Part shown: positions 47,566-58,190 of the stretch, in pieces
Position numbering within the stretch: position 1 is the stretch's first letter
How the letters are laid out: each line of letters opens with the position of its first letter
DNA from: Sphingomonadaceae bacterium
Lineage (GTDB): Bacteria; Pseudomonadota; Alphaproteobacteria; Sphingomonadales; Sphingomonadaceae
Direction: 5' to 3'
Length of the DNA stretch: 64,000 nucleotides
Assembly (NCBI GenBank): GCA_030147805.1
Contig: JASBUR010000008.1
Location: forward strand, 170,550 to 234,549
Translations under genes and position numbers: made by a program
The notes under the pieces: generated by a model
The model's database searches: none
What the model was told of the DNA's origin: nothing
The model's input: the letters and a program-made list of their open reading frames with translations, nothing else

Positions 47566-48405
47566 CTATTCGACCACCGAACACTGATCGCCGGCGACCT
47601 TTAGGCGGGCGCAGAGATTGTCGGCCTGGGCGCGCGAGGTGATGCCGGTGGCGCGCAGCCGATAGAGCTTAGTGTCGTCGCGTTCGACCGGCACCACCGA
47701 CTTGCCGAGATCGGCGAGATAGGAATAGCGGCCGGTGAAGCTCTTCCAGGCGTCATTGGCCTTCTTCTCGGTCGAGAAGGCGCCGAGCTGGAGCGCGAAG
47801 CTGCCGCCGTTGGCGAGCGACACCGGCTCCTTCAGCTCGTTCTTCGGCGCGGCCTTCACCTCGGGCTTGGGCACCGGCCTGGCTGCCGGCGGCGGCGCCG
47901 GCTTCGCCTCGGGCGTCAAAAGCTCGCTGTCCGGTGCCGCGATCGCGAGGTCGGCGCTCTCGACCGCGGGGGCCGGCGGCGCGGGGCGGGGAGCGGCGCG
48001 CGCGGCCAGCTCGGCGCGATCGATCGGCTCCTCGGGCAGCGCGTCGAAATTGAGTTCGCCGCCCGGATCGAGCCCGCCGGCCGCCTCGAAGGCGCTCTGG
48101 TTGTTGCCCTCGAGGTCGAGGCCGCCGGGATCCTTGGGCCGAATCTTGAACGGCGTGTCGGGTGCGCGGATCAGCGGCACCTCGCCGTCGGCGCCGGCAT
48201 AGGCGGGCGCGTCGTCCGCCGGCTTGGCGATCTGCGCGTAGATCAACCCGATGACGAGCAGCAACAGCCCGGCGAGCAGCAGCAGCCACATGTTGAGCTT
48301 ACGGCTCGAGACGACGGTCCCGCGGCGATGGTCGGCCGAGGCCGGCGCGAGCCACGGCGGCGACTCCGCGTCATCGTCTTCCTCGACCCGTCCGCGACGC
48401 GACAT
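47566..48405 (-). CDS. SPOR-domain membrane protein, 279 aa
   Basis: One membrane helix (NMWLLLLAGLLLLVIGLIYA, residues 38-57) and a C-terminal SPOR domain (FALQLGAFSTEKKANDAWKS, YRLRATGITSRAQADNLCAR) joined by a Pro/Ala linker. SPOR domains bind denuded septal glycan, so a division-site role is likely. It lies between argS and nagZ. Confidence 0.88.
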   Translation of the reverse strand: MSRRGRVEEDDDAESPPWLAPASADHRRGTVVSSRKLNMWLLLLAGLLLLVIGLIYAQIAKPADDAPAYAGADGEVPLIRAPDTPFKIRPKDPGGLDLEGNNQSAFEAAGGLDPGGELNFDALPEEPIDRAELAARAAPRPAPPAPAVESADLAIAAPDSELLTPEAKPAPPPAARPVPKPEVKAAPKNELKEPVSLANGGSFALQLGAFSTEKKANDAWKSFTGRYSYLADLGKSVVPVERDDTKLYRLRATGITSRAQADNLCARLKVAGDQCSVVE

Positions 48406-48407
48406 GC

Positions 48408-50138
48408 TCAGTGCATCTCCTCGACGGGTGTCACTCCCATGATCGACAGCCCGTTGCGGATAACCTGCCCGATGGCGCGCGACAGCGCCAGACGTGCCGC
48501 GGTGAGCGCCGGATCGTCGGCGATCAGGAAGCGCCGCGACGGATCGTCGTTACCGCGGTTCCACAGCGCGTGGAACGCCGCCGCCAGGTCGCCGAGATAG
48601 AAGGCGATGCGGTGCGGCTCGTGCGACAGCGCCGCCGCCGCGACGATGCGCGGCCACTGCGCCGCGAGCCTGACCAGCCCGAGCTCCTCGTCGTCGAGCC
48701 GGTCGAGCGCCGGCTCGACCTGTTCGATGCCGGCCTCGACCATCCGCCGCTGCAGCGAATGGATGCGCGCATGGGCGTATTGGACGTAGAAGACCGGATT
48801 GTCCTTCGACTGCTCGACGACCTTGGCGAAGTCGAAGTCGAGCTGCGCGTCCGAGCGGCGGGTCAGCATGATGTAGCGCACGACGTCCTTGCCGACCTCG
48901 TGCACGACATCGGCGAGCGTGACGAAATTGCCGGCGCGCTTCGACATCTTGATCGGCTCGCCGGCGCGTAGCAGCCGCACCATCTGGACGAGCTTGACGT
49001 CGAGATCGACCTTGCCGTCGGTGAGCGCGGTGACCGCCGCCACCTGGCGCTTGACGGTGCCGGCGTGATCGGCGCCCCAGATGTCGACGAGATGGTCGGC
49101 GGCTTCGGCCTTCTGCGCATGATAGGCGAGGTCGGCGCCGAAATAGGTCCAGCTGCCGTCGGACTTTCGGATCGGCCGGTCGACGTCGTCGCCGAACTGG
49201 CTGGCGCGGAACAGCGTCAGCTCGACCGGCTCCCAGTCGTCGGGGGTCTCGCCCTTCGGGGCCTCGAGCACGCCTTCGTAGACGAGCCCCTTGGCGCGCA
49301 GCCGCTCGACCGCCGCCTCGATGGCGCCCGAGGCCTGCAACTCGGCTTCCGACGAGAATTTGTCGTGGTGGATGCCGAGCAGACCGAGATCATGGCGGAT
49401 GAGGTCCATCATCGCCGCCGCGGTGCGCTTCTTGAACAGCACCAGCCACTCGCTTTCGGGCCGGCCGACATATTTGTCGCCGAACTCGGCGGCGAACATC
49501 GCGCCCACCGGCTTCAGATAGTCGCCCGGATAGAGCCCCTCCGGGATCTCGCCAATGTCCTCGCCCAGCGCCTCGCGGTAGCGCAGGTGCGCCGACCGCG
49601 CGAGCGTGTCGACCTGACTGCCGGCGTCGTTGATATAATATTCGCGGATGACGGCGAAGCCTGCGTACTGCAGCAGGCTGGCGAGCGCGTCGCCGACCAC
49701 CGCGCCGCGGCAATGGCCCATGTGCATCGGCCCGGTCGGATTGGCCGAGACATATTCGACGTTGACGGTCTGGCCGGCGCCGAGCTGCGAACGGCCATAG
49801 GCCTCGCCTTCCGCATCGATGGCACGTAGCTCGTCGACCCAGGTGCCCGGCGCGAGGCGGACGTTCAGGAAGCCGGGGCCGGCGACCTCCGCCGATACGA
49901 CCTCGGGCAGCGCCGACAGCTTGGCCGCGAGCGGCCCGGCGATGGCGCGCGGATTGGTGCCGGCGGGCTTGGCCAGCACCATCGCGGCGTTGGTCGCCAG
50001 GTCGCCGTGGCTGGCGTCGCGCGGCGGCTCGACGGTCACATGGCTGAGGTCGAGACCGGCCGGCAGGACGCCGTCGGCGACGAGCGCATCGAGGGCGTCG
50101 CGCACGCGCGCGGAAAAACGTTCGAAGAGGTTCGACAT
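48408..50138 (-). CDS. argS: arginyl-tRNA synthetase
   Basis: A 576-residue class I synthetase. The HIGH box reads HMGH ([13 protein letters not shown]) and the KMSKS box reads KMSK ([13 protein letters not shown]). The N-terminal Add-1 domain ([18 protein letters not shown]) and C-terminal DALR domain are present. The start at 50138 ([12 protein letters not shown]) is preferred to the 12-codon extension. Confidence 0.96.
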   Translation of the reverse strand: MSNLFERFSARVRDALDALVADGVLPAGLDLSHVTVEPPRDASHGDLATNAAMVLAKPAGTNPRAIAGPLAAKLSALPEVVSAEVAGPGFLNVRLAPGTWVDELRAIDAEGEAYGRSQLGAGQTVNVEYVSANPTGPMHMGHCRGAVVGDALASLLQYAGFAVIREYYINDAGSQVDTLARSAHLRYREALGEDIGEIPEGLYPGDYLKPVGAMFAAEFGDKYVGRPESEWLVLFKKRTAAAMMDLIRHDLGLLGIHHDKFSSEAELQASGAIEAAVERLRAKGLVYEGVLEAPKGETPDDWEPVELTLFRASQFGDDVDRPIRKSDGSWTYFGADLAYHAQKAEAADHLVDIWGADHAGTVKRQVAAVTALTDGKVDLDVKLVQMVRLLRAGEPIKMSKRAGNFVTLADVVHEVGKDVVRYIMLTRRSDAQLDFDFAKVVEQSKDNPVFYVQYAHARIHSLQRRMVEAGIEQVEPALDRLDDEELGLVRLAAQWPRIVAAAALSHEPHRIAFYLGDLAAAFHALWNRGNDDPSRRFLIADDPALTAARLALSRAIGQVIRNGLSIMGVTPVEEMH

Positions 50139-50198
50139 GCGGCTGCGCTTAATCGCCTTTGCCGCGCGCGTCACCCCTCACGGTGCGAACTCATTGCG

Positions 50199-51359
50199 TC
50201 AGATCAGCCCCTCGCCGGGGAATTCGATGGCGCCGACCACGCGCCGATAGGTGCGGATCGCATAGCGGTCGGTCATGCCGGCGATGAAATCGGCGACGTG
50301 ACGCGCGCGCGCCGGTTCGGCCGCCGGCGTCGTCGCGCCCCAGCCGTCGGGCATCGCGTCAGGATCGGCGTGGAAGCGCGCGAACAGCCCGGCGACGACC
50401 TCGCGCGCCGGCCTGCGGATGTCGAGATTATAGGGATGCGCATACATGTGCGTGCGCAGGAAGGTCTTGAGGTCGCGCTCGCACCGCGTCATCGGCGGCG
50501 AGAAGGCGACGAGCGTGCGGCCGGCGGCCCGGACGTCTTCGACCGACCCCGGCTTGATCTCGGCAAGCCGACGCCGCGTCTCGGCAAGCACGTCGCCGAC
50601 CATCCGGCCGATCTGGTGGCGGACGAGTTCGGCGGGCAGCCGGTCGGGGGCGCCGTTCGGGAAGCGCGCCTGCACCATTTCCCAGGTCTCGGCGACGAAG
50701 GGTACCTCCATCGCCTGCTCGAGCGTGAACAGTCCGGCGCGCAGGCCGTCGTCGAGGTCGTGATTGTCGTAGGCGATGTCGTCGGCAAGCGCCGCGACCT
50801 GCGCCTCGAGGCTGGCGTAGCTTGCCAGGTCGAGCGGATAGGCGGCGTCGATCTCGGCGAGCGCCCAGGTCGGCTCGTAGATCGGGCCGTTGTGCTTGGC
50901 GAGGCCTTCGAGCGTCTCCCAGGTGAGGTTGAGGCCGTCGAAATCGGCATAGCGCTGCTCGAAGCGCGTGACGATGCGCAGCGTGTTGGCGTTGTGGTCG
51001 AAGCCGCCGAAGGGTTGCATCGCCACGGTCAGCACGTCCTCGCCGACATGGCCGAACGGCGGGTGACCGAGGTCGTGGCCGAGGCACAGCGCCTCGGTCA
51101 GATCCTCGTGGAGCCCGAGCGTTCGCGCAATGACCCGGCCGATCTGCGCCACCTCGAGACTGTGCGTCAGCCGGGTGCGGAAGTGATCGCCGTCAGGCGA
51201 CACGAACACCTGCGTCTTGTGCTTGAGCCGCCGGAACGCCGTGGCATGGATGATCCGGTCGCGGTCGCGCTGGAACGGATCGCGCCCCTCGCTCGGCGGC
51301 TGCGGATGCTGGCGGCCGCGCGAGCGGCCGGGATTTGTCGCATAGGGGGCAAGCGTCAC
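50199..51359 (-). CDS. dgt: dGTPase-like HD triphosphohydrolase, 386 aa
   Basis: HD motifs are in order: RLTHSLEVAQIGRVIAR, then LCLGHDLGHPPFGHVGED, and ALADDIAYDNHDLDDGLRAG. Family enzymes cut dNTPs to nucleoside and triphosphate. The start is GTG 51359, overlapping the TPR-SPOR stop as GTGA; the longer frame is shadow. It is an ordinary alphaproteobacterial neighbour of argS. Confidence 0.92.
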   Translation of the reverse strand: MTLAPYATNPGRSRGRQHPQPPSEGRDPFQRDRDRIIHATAFRRLKHKTQVFVSPDGDHFRTRLTHSLEVAQIGRVIARTLGLHEDLTEALCLGHDLGHPPFGHVGEDVLTVAMQPFGGFDHNANTLRIVTRFEQRYADFDGLNLTWETLEGLAKHNGPIYEPTWALAEIDAAYPLDLASYASLEAQVAALADDIAYDNHDLDDGLRAGLFTLEQAMEVPFVAETWEMVQARFPNGAPDRLPAELVRHQIGRMVGDVLAETRRRLAEIKPGSVEDVRAAGRTLVAFSPPMTRCERDLKTFLRTHMYAHPYNLDIRRPAREVVAGLFARFHADPDAMPDGWGATTPAAEPARARHVADFIAGMTDRYAIRTYRRVVGAIEFPGEGLI

Positions 51360-52630
51360 GGGGTGAGAGGTACCAGATTCGCGCCTGCCGGGGTACGGTT
51401 GATGAAGCTGTCGACGCGGCGTGCCTTCAGCGCGGCGATCGCCTGCCGCGCCGCCGCCTCGGTCGCATAGGGACCGACCAGCAGACGGTGGGTGGCGCCG
51501 GCGCGCTGCACATAGGGAAGCTGCCCGGCGAGCACGCCGCCCGCCGCGCCGCGGATTCGCCGCCATTCGACGCCGAGCCGCGAGGCATCGCCGAGGCTGC
51601 TGACCTGCACCCAGATGCGCGGCCGCGAGGCCAGCAGATTGCCGGCGATCGGCCGTGGTGTCACCGGCGGACTCGTCGTCACCGGCGCTGTCGTAACGCG
51701 TGCGGGCGCGGGCGTCGGAGCCGCGGGCCGCGGCGGCGGCGGCGCGACGGGCGTGGCGGTGATCGTCGGGGCCGCCGGCCCCGTCGGAATGGCCGGCGCG
51801 GGGGCGGGCGGCGGCGGCGGCGCGGCATTGCCGGCCGTCACGATCGGGGCGCCGCCCGGCAGCATGCCGAAGTGGACCGCCACGGCGCGCTCGCGCGGCG
51901 TGAGCCGCGGCAGTTGCGCGTAGAAGGCGCGCATCTTCTGCGCCTCCGCGAGCGGGTAGAGCGAGGCAGCCATCTGCGCGGCGTCGGCCTGACGGCCGCC
52001 CAGCGCATGGATGAGCGCGAGCGTTCGGCGCACCTCGGCCGATTCGGGATCGTTGCCGAAACGCTTCATCAGCGTCAGCGCGGCGCCATCCTGACGCCCC
52101 AGCGCCAGCGACAGCGCCATGCGCTGCGTCGTCACCATGTCGCCGGTGTTGGCATCGAGCGCGATCGCATAGGCCGCCTGCGCGCCGGCGGTATTGCCCT
52201 GAAGGTCGAGCGCGATCCCGCGCTGCGCGGCGATGCGCCCGCGGTTGCCGTTGAGATCCTCGGCGCGCTGCAGCAGCGCCAGCGCCTCGTCAGGCTTCTG
52301 CTGCGCGATCAGCGTTCCGGCCAGCCCGATCAGCGCCTCGGGGTTCCGGGGCTCGGCGTTGGCCCAGGTCGAATAATAACGCGCCGCCTCGGCGGGCACA
52401 CCGCGCGCCATCGCATTCGCGGCCGCCGATCGCAGCGCCAGCGGATAGGCCGGGTCGAACAGCAGCGCGCGGTCATAGAACACCATCGCCCCGGTCAGCT
52501 CGCCCTGCCGCTCGAGCCGTTCGCCGAGCGCGACGAGGCGTGCGGGATCGTCGTTGCCCGAGGCGTTCCGCTGCGCCGCCGCCGGAAGCGCGAGCAGCGC
52601 CACCAGCGCCGCGAGCGCGATCCGGCTCAT
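51356..52630 (-). CDS. periplasmic TPR and SPOR-domain protein, 424 aa
   Basis: A signal peptide (MSRIALAALVALLALPAAAQ) is followed by several TPR-like helices (LVALGERLERQGELTGAMVF, EALIGLAGTLIAQQKPDEAL), a Pro-rich linker and a C-terminal SPOR domain (WVQVSSLGDASRLGVEWRRI, ATEAAARQAIAALK). It probably binds septal peptidoglycan. It starts inside the stop of the CoA-transferase gene (ATGA). Confidence 0.85.
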   Translation of the reverse strand: MSRIALAALVALLALPAAAQRNASGNDDPARLVALGERLERQGELTGAMVFYDRALLFDPAYPLALRSAAANAMARGVPAEAARYYSTWANAEPRNPEALIGLAGTLIAQQKPDEALALLQRAEDLNGNRGRIAAQRGIALDLQGNTAGAQAAYAIALDANTGDMVTTQRMALSLALGRQDGAALTLMKRFGNDPESAEVRRTLALIHALGGRQADAAQMAASLYPLAEAQKMRAFYAQLPRLTPRERAVAVHFGMLPGGAPIVTAGNAAPPPPPAPAPAIPTGPAAPTITATPVAPPPPRPAAPTPAPARVTTAPVTTSPPVTPRPIAGNLLASRPRIWVQVSSLGDASRLGVEWRRIRGAAGGVLAGQLPYVQRAGATHRLLVGPYATEAAARQAIAALKARRVDSFINRTPAGANLVPLTP

Positions 52631-53775
52631 CCGACCGCTCCGGCGGCGCGCAGCGCCGCGATCCGCGCCTCGCCGTAGCCGAGCCCGGCGAGCAGCGAGC
52701 CGCCGTCACTGCCGGCGGCGGGAGTGGCGAACGGCTGTGCGGTCGGCGTCCCCGAATAGCGCGGCGCCGGCATCGGCTGGACCGTGCCGTCCACCGTACC
52801 GAAGGTGCCGCGCGTGGCATTGTGCGGATGGTCCGGCGCCTCGGCCATCGACAGCACCGGGGCGAAGCACACGTCGCTATGCTCCATGAGCCCGCACCAT
52901 TCGTCGCGCGTCTTCGACCTGAACAGCTCGGTGAGCTTGGCCTTGAGCGGTCCCCACGCGGTCGGATCCATCTGGCGGTCGAAGTCGGGGTCCTCGGTCA
53001 GCCCCGCCAGCCGGCGAAGCTCGGCGTAGAATTGCGGCTCGATCGAGCCGATCGACACGAACCTGCCGTCCGAACATTCGTAGGTGTCGTAGAAATGCGC
53101 GCCGGTATCGAGCAGGTTCACGCCGCGCTCGTCGCGCCACATCCCCATCGCCCTGAAGCCCCAGATCATCGACATCAGCAGCGCGGCGCCGTCGGTCATC
53201 GCGCAGTCGATGACCTGGCCGCGCCCGGTGCCGCGCGCCGACAGGATTGCCGCAACCATGCCGAAGGCGAGCATCATCCCGCCGCCGCCGAAGTCGCCGA
53301 CCATGTTGATCGGCGGCGTCGGCTTCTCGCCGGCACGGCCATAGGCGTGAAGCGCGCCGGCAAGTGCGATATAGTTGATGTCGTGGCCGGCCGCCTGCGC
53401 ATAGGGCCCGGTCTGCCCCCAGCCGGTCATCCGGCCGTAGACGAGCTTGGGATTGTCGGCGAGCAGCGCGTCGGGACCGAGCCCCAGCCGCTCCATGACG
53501 CCGGGCCGGAAACCCTCGATCAGCCCGTCGGCAGTGCGGCACAGGTCGCGCACGACCGCGACGCCTTCCGGCATCTTCATGTCGACGACGATCGTCCGGC
53601 GCGACCGCACCAGCGGATCCTTCGACGCGCGCGTCGCCGGACCCGACTGCGCGCCGCCCGGCCGCTCGACGCGGATTACCTCGGCGCCATGGTCGGCGAG
53701 CATCATGCCGCAGAACGGTCCCGGCCCGATGCCTGCGATCTCGACGATGCGCACGCCCGCGAGTGGCCCTGCCAT
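52627..53775 (-). CDS. CaiB/BaiF (family III) CoA-transferase, alpha-methylacyl-CoA racemase-like
   Basis: A 382-residue enzyme with GVRIVEIAGIGPGPFCGMML, RGGAQSGPATRASKDPLV-like loop, LVYGRMTGWGQTGP, and GHDINYIALAGALHAYGR, which are landmarks of alpha-methylacyl-CoA racemases (His and Asp active site in GHDINY). It would isomerise 2-methylacyl-CoA for beta-oxidation. Start MAGPLAGV at 53775; the 20 upstream codons are rejected. Confidence 0.86.
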   Translation of the reverse strand: MAGPLAGVRIVEIAGIGPGPFCGMMLADHGAEVIRVERPGGAQSGPATRASKDPLVRSRRTIVVDMKMPEGVAVVRDLCRTADGLIEGFRPGVMERLGLGPDALLADNPKLVYGRMTGWGQTGPYAQAAGHDINYIALAGALHAYGRAGEKPTPPINMVGDFGGGGMMLAFGMVAAILSARGTGRGQVIDCAMTDGAALLMSMIWGFRAMGMWRDERGVNLLDTGAHFYDTYECSDGRFVSIGSIEPQFYAELRRLAGLTEDPDFDRQMDPTAWGPLKAKLTELFRSKTRDEWCGLMEHSDVCFAPVLSMAEAPDHPHNATRGTFGTVDGTVQPMPAPRYSGTPTAQPFATPAAGSDGGSLLAGLGYGEARIAALRAAGAVG

Positions 53776-53942
53776 TCGCAACTCCCCTGATTGCCCCACG
53801 TCACCCTTGCCATCCGCGGGAGCAAGGTCAAGCATGCATCGTGCCGCGGCGACGATCGCAGGTTCAGCGGCGGTTCAGGGCGTTCCCCTGCAAAGTGGTG
53901 CTCGCGATACCCATATCGCCCACTCAACCGAAGGAGGTCACC

Positions 53943-54350
53943 ATGCGCCTGACCGCCGTCATGTTCGCCGGCCTCGCCCTCGTCGCCGGTGCCGCCCCCA
54001 CCCTCGCGCAGAACGACCGCGCGGCCCGCGCCGCCGCCGAGCTTGCCGAGGCCCTCGAGGGACGCACCGCGGGCGAACCCGTCAAGTGCCTCAACCTGCG
54101 CGATATCCGCTCGACGAAGATCATCGACCGAACCGCGATCATCTACGAGATGCCCGGCGACGTCCTCTACGTCAACAAGCCCGAGGGCGGCGCCAGCTCG
54201 CTCGACAAGTGGGACGTGCTCGTCACCGACACGCACTCGTCGCAACTGTGCAGCGTCGACATCGTCAGGCTGTACGACTCCAGCTCGCGGATCAGCTCGG
54301 GCTTCGTCAATCTCGGCGAGTTCGTGCCCTACCGCAAAGCGGAAAAATAG
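53943..54350 (+). CDS. small secreted protein, 135 aa, unknown
   Basis: A signal peptide (MRLTAVMFAGLALVAGAAPT then LAQ) precedes a 110-residue mature protein with two cysteines (VKCLNLRDIRSTKIIDRTAI and SSQLCSVDIVRLYD). AAGGAGGTC immediately precedes the ATG with ideal spacing. It is divergent from the CoA-transferase gene and converges on ftsZ. No family recognised beyond a periplasmic location. Confidence 0.8.
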   Translation: MRLTAVMFAGLALVAGAAPTLAQNDRAARAAAELAEALEGRTAGEPVKCLNLRDIRSTKIIDRTAIIYEMPGDVLYVNKPEGGASSLDKWDVLVTDTHSSQLCSVDIVRLYDSSSRISSGFVNLGEFVPYRKAEK

Positions 54351-54379
54351 GGCGAGCCGCCAGCGCGACCGCGGCCATG

Positions 54380-54413
54380 AAAAAGCCCCCGGACCGAGGT
54401 CCGGGGGCTTTTT
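54380..54413. terminator. bidirectional intrinsic terminator
   Basis: AAAAAGCCCCCGGACC (54380-54395) pairs with GGTCCGGGGGCTTTTT (54398-54413). The A/T ends serve both strands. It separates the small secreted-protein gene from convergent ftsZ. Confidence 0.93.
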
Positions 54414-54431
54414 CGCATTGGCGGTACCCGC

Positions 54432-55946
54432 TCAGTCGTTGACCTGGCGCTTGAAGAAGCGCGGGATCTCGAGCGGATCCTCGCTCGCATCGCTGTTGTA
54501 GGACGGCGGCGCGACCATCGGCTCGGCGGCAGGCTTGGCCTTGGCCGGACCGCGGCTGAGGTTCATCATCTTCTCGAACAGCGTCAGCGGACGCTCGTCG
54601 CCTTCCTCCTCGGCGACCGGCGCCGGAGCAGCAGCCTCGACATAGGGGCGAAGATCGGTTTCGACGACCGGCGCCGGCGCCACCGCCGGCTCGGGCCGCA
54701 GCAGCGGCGTGACGTTGGTCGGCTCGTCCTCGATCGACGTGGTCACGTCGAGGACCAGCTCGTCGGCCGGCGCCTCGTCGGCGAGGTCGAGCGCGAGCGG
54801 CGCTTCGACCGCTGGGGCAGCGGGCGCTTCGGCAGCGACCGGCGGCGCGGCCGTCACGACGGGCGCCGGTGCCGGCTCGGCCGGAGCGGGCACGCGCGCG
54901 GGCGCCGGGTGGAACGAGCCGGCGACGCCGCCGAAGCTCATCGTCGGGCGCGCCACGAGCGGGGCGGCCTGCGACCCCGACTGGACGTCGATGCCGGTCG
55001 CGACGACCGAGACGCGCATCATGCCGTCGAGATCGGCGTTGAACGCCGAACCGACGATGATGTTGGCGTCGGGATCGACCATCTCGCGGATGTGGTTGGC
55101 GGCCTCGTCGACCTCCATCAGCCGGAGGTCCTCGCCGCCGGTGATGTTGATGATGACGCCCTTGGCGCCGCGCATCGACACTTCGTCGAGCAGCGGGTTG
55201 GCGATCGCCTTCTCGGCCGCCTCGATGGCGCGGTTGTCGCCCGAGGCTTCGCCGGTGCCCATCATCGCCTTGCCCATCTCCGACATCACGGTGCGGATGT
55301 CGGCGAAGTCGAGGTTGATGAGGCCGGGCATGATCATCAGGTCGGTGATGCCGCGCACGCCCTGGTGCAGCACCTGGTCGGCCATCGCGAACGCTTCCTT
55401 GAAGGTCGTGTTGGCGTTGGCGATCAGGAACAGATTCTGGTTGGGGATGATGATCAGCGTGTCGACGTGCTTCTGCAGCTCGGCAATGCCCTCCTCGGCG
55501 GCGCGCATGCGGCGCGCGCCTTCGAAGGCGAAGGGCTTGGTGACGACGCCGACGGTCAGGATGCCCTTCTCGCGCGCCGCGCGGGCAACGACGGGCGCCG
55601 CGCCGGTGCCGGTGCCACCGCCCATGCCGGCGGTGATGAAGCACATGTGGCTGCCCTCGAGGCTGTTATCCAGCTGATCGATGGTTTCCTCGGCGGCGGC
55701 GCGGCCGATCTCGGGTCGGGCGCCGGCGCCCAGCCCCTGCGTGATCTTCAGTCCGAGCTGGATGCGGTTTTCGGCCGACGCGGCGGCGAGCGCCTGCGCA
55801 TCGGTGTTGGCGACGACGAAATCGACCCCCTGGAGGCCCGCCGCCACCATGTTGTTGACCGCGTTGCCGCCGGCGCCGCCGACGCCGATGACGGTGATAC
55901 GCGGCTTCAGCTCCGTCAGCTCCGGCCGCTTCAGTTCCAGACCCAT
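54432..55946 (-). CDS. ftsZ: cell division protein FtsZ
   Basis: A 504-residue tubulin homologue that forms the Z ring. The GTP-binding domain has [13 protein letters not shown], the tubulin signature [10 protein letters not shown], and the synergy loop [11 protein letters not shown] long Pro/Ala linker of about 150 residues ends in the conserved C-terminal peptide ([12 protein letters not shown]), which binds FtsA. ATG 55946 has GAGGAGG upstream. The long linker is usual for alphaproteobacteria. Confidence 0.97.
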   Translation of the reverse strand: MGLELKRPELTELKPRITVIGVGGAGGNAVNNMVAAGLQGVDFVVANTDAQALAAASAENRIQLGLKITQGLGAGARPEIGRAAAEETIDQLDNSLEGSHMCFITAGMGGGTGTGAAPVVARAAREKGILTVGVVTKPFAFEGARRMRAAEEGIAELQKHVDTLIIIPNQNLFLIANANTTFKEAFAMADQVLHQGVRGITDLMIMPGLINLDFADIRTVMSEMGKAMMGTGEASGDNRAIEAAEKAIANPLLDEVSMRGAKGVIINITGGEDLRLMEVDEAANHIREMVDPDANIIVGSAFNADLDGMMRVSVVATGIDVQSGSQAAPLVARPTMSFGGVAGSFHPAPARVPAPAEPAPAPVVTAAPPVAAEAPAAPAVEAPLALDLADEAPADELVLDVTTSIEDEPTNVTPLLRPEPAVAPAPVVETDLRPYVEAAAPAPVAEEEGDERPLTLFEKMMNLSRGPAKAKPAAEPMVAPPSYNSDASEDPLEIPRFFKRQVND

Positions 55947-56030
55947 CTTAACCTCCTCGAATCCCCGCGCTTTCGCGCATTTCGGTTGATGTTTCCTGAA
56001 GCGGGTTGCCCCCCGCCCCACCACTTTGAA

Positions 56031-57290
56031 TCAAATGCTTCCGCGTAGCAACGCCACCATTCGGCCCCATGTCCCGCCCGAGGCACGAACCACCTTGGTC
56101 AGGCCGGGCGACGCCGCGTTCATGATGTCTTCCGCCCCGTCGGCGGCGTAGAGCGCGAGGCCGGCGAGCGTCGAGAAGGCACAGCTGCCCTGCGCTTCGG
56201 GAAGCCCGGTCAGCCCGCGCGGCCGGCCGAGCCGTACCGAGCGGCCGAGCACCCCTTGCGCGAAATCGGCGATCGACTTGAGCTCGGCGCCGCCGCCGGT
56301 CAGCACCACCTGCCGCCCCGATGGACCGACGAAGCCCATCTCGGCGAGCCGCGCCGCGACCTCGCCGAACAGCATGTCGAGCCGCTGGCGGATCACCGCG
56401 ATCAGCTGCGCGCGCGTGCAGCGCGTCGGCTCGACGCCGTCGTCGTCGCTGATCGGCAGCACCTCGATCATGTCGTGATTGTCCTTCGGCGAGGTCGTCG
56501 CCGAGCCGTAGAGCGTCTTCATCCGCTCGGCATGGCTGCGCTTGGTCGCGAAGGCCGAGGCGATGTCGTCGGTGATGTCGTTCGAGCCCATGGCGATCGA
56601 CGCCAGCCCGACGAGCATGCCGCGCGCATAGACCGCGACGTTGGTGATGCCGGCACCGATCTCGACCAGCGCCACGCCGAGCTCGCGCTCCTCGGGCGCC
56701 AGGCAGGCAAGGCCCGCGGCGACCGGCGAGGCGACGATCGTCTGCACGCCGAGGTGGGCGTTGCGCACGCACACGTCGAGGTTGCGGATCGGCGGCGTGT
56801 CGGCGGTGATCAGGTGGATGTCGACGCCGAGCCGTTCGGCATGGAAACCGAGCGGGTTCATCACCCCGGTCAGCCCGTCGATCGTGTAGAGCGCCGGCTG
56901 CGCGTGGAGCACGGTGCGGTTGCCCGGATTGATGCTGGCGCGGCCTTCGGCCTGGACATGCTCGATGTCGGCGCGCTCGATGCGGTGGCCGGCGATGTCG
57001 ACCTCGACCGAGACGATGTCGCTGTCGAGGCCGCCCGCCGACAGGTTGACGAACACGTCCTCGACCTGGACGCCGGCGTTGCGCTCGGCCTGGTCCATCG
57101 CCGCGCGGATCGCGTTCTCGGTACGCTCCATGTCGGCGACGAGGCCCTGGCGAACGCCCTGGCACACCCGCTGGCCGACGCCGATGACGCGCGGCGCGCC
57201 GTCACCGCCAACCATCGCGATGAGCGCCGCGACCTTCGACGTGCCGACGTCGAGTGCCGCGACGATGCGTTCCCCCCGTTGCGTAGCCAT
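56031..57290 (-). CDS. ftsA: cell division protein FtsA
   Basis: A 419-residue actin-like membrane tether of FtsZ. The phosphate loops are visible (VAALDVGTSKVAALIAMVG, VEIGAGITNVAVYARG, VVLTGGGAELKSI). The C-terminus (GGTWGRMVALLRGS) is the amphipathic membrane-targeting region. The start is ATG 57290 behind GGAGGG. It lies between ftsQ and ftsZ. Confidence 0.96.
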   Translation of the reverse strand: MATQRGERIVAALDVGTSKVAALIAMVGGDGAPRVIGVGQRVCQGVRQGLVADMERTENAIRAAMDQAERNAGVQVEDVFVNLSAGGLDSDIVSVEVDIAGHRIERADIEHVQAEGRASINPGNRTVLHAQPALYTIDGLTGVMNPLGFHAERLGVDIHLITADTPPIRNLDVCVRNAHLGVQTIVASPVAAGLACLAPEERELGVALVEIGAGITNVAVYARGMLVGLASIAMGSNDITDDIASAFATKRSHAERMKTLYGSATTSPKDNHDMIEVLPISDDDGVEPTRCTRAQLIAVIRQRLDMLFGEVAARLAEMGFVGPSGRQVVLTGGGAELKSIADFAQGVLGRSVRLGRPRGLTGLPEAQGSCAFSTLAGLALYAADGAEDIMNAASPGLTKVVRASGGTWGRMVALLRGSI

Positions 57291-57305
57291 CAAGACCCTC
57301 CTCGC

Positions 57306-58190
57306 CTAAATCTCCGTGCCGACATACGGCAGTGCCTGCGCCCCCGGCTCGCCCGAGATCCGCACCACCATGCGGTCGGGCAAGCGAAGGTCGAACCGGA
57401 CGAATCCGCGATCGAGCAGGCCATTGTCCTGCTCCATCTTCTGGAACTGCTTGAGCGCCCCCTTCGCCGCGGCGTAGCCCTCGGGCAGCGCCAGCGTCTC
57501 GCCCGACTTCAGGCGGAGGTCCCAGCGCCTGTCACCGATCCAGATGGCGCTGTCAACGCGTTGTTGCACCTCCGGAAAATCGGCGAGCATCGCCATCAGC
57601 GGGTGCGCCTGGAGGTTGGCGCGCGGGCCGACGATAAGCGGCAGCGTCGCGAAGCGCTCGATGCGGTGCGTGTCGAGGATCTTGCCCTCGCGATCGACGA
57701 CCGCGAGCTTGCGCTGGTGCTGCCAGATCGCCAGCGGCTTGCGCTCGACGATGTCGATCACCAGCGTGTCGGGCAGCCGGCGGCCGACGCTGGCGTCGGC
57801 GACCCAGGGCAGCGCCTGCAGCTGCGTGCGGATCTCGTCGAGGTCGACGAGCAGCATCGAGTTGGTCGGGCCGCTGAGCGCCGCGCCATAGACCGGGAGC
57901 TTGGCCATGTTCTTGAGCCCGGTCACCTCGACGCGGCGGACCTCGAAACCGGCTTCGCCGACGCTGCGCGCGGTTTCGAACCACGCCTGCTGCGGCAATT
58001 CCATGAGCCAGAGCGCGGTTACGCCGCCCACCGCGACGAGCGCCGCGACCGCGCCACCGACAAAGCGGCGCAGGCTCCGCGGGGCGACCGGCAGGCGCAC
58101 CGACGGCTCGTTGCGCACCGGGCGCCGCGCCGGGCGCTTCTTGGCCGGCTTGGGCACCTGGCCGCGGCGAAGGGAAACGCGTTCGCTCAT
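57306..58190 (-). CDS. ftsQ: cell division protein FtsQ
   Basis: A 294-residue divisome protein: basic cytoplasmic N-terminus, one membrane helix (FVGGAVAALVAVGGVTALWL), a POTRA domain (FEVRRVEVTGLKNMAK) and a beta domain ending near LPYVGTE. ATG 58190 overlaps ddl (ATGA). Confidence 0.94.
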   Translation of the reverse strand: MSERVSLRRGQVPKPAKKRPARRPVRNEPSVRLPVAPRSLRRFVGGAVAALVAVGGVTALWLMELPQQAWFETARSVGEAGFEVRRVEVTGLKNMAKLPVYGAALSGPTNSMLLVDLDEIRTQLQALPWVADASVGRRLPDTLVIDIVERKPLAIWQHQRKLAVVDREGKILDTHRIERFATLPLIVGPRANLQAHPLMAMLADFPEVQQRVDSAIWIGDRRWDLRLKSGETLALPEGYAAAKGALKQFQKMEQDNGLLDRGFVRFDLRLPDRMVVRISGEPGAQALPYVGTEI

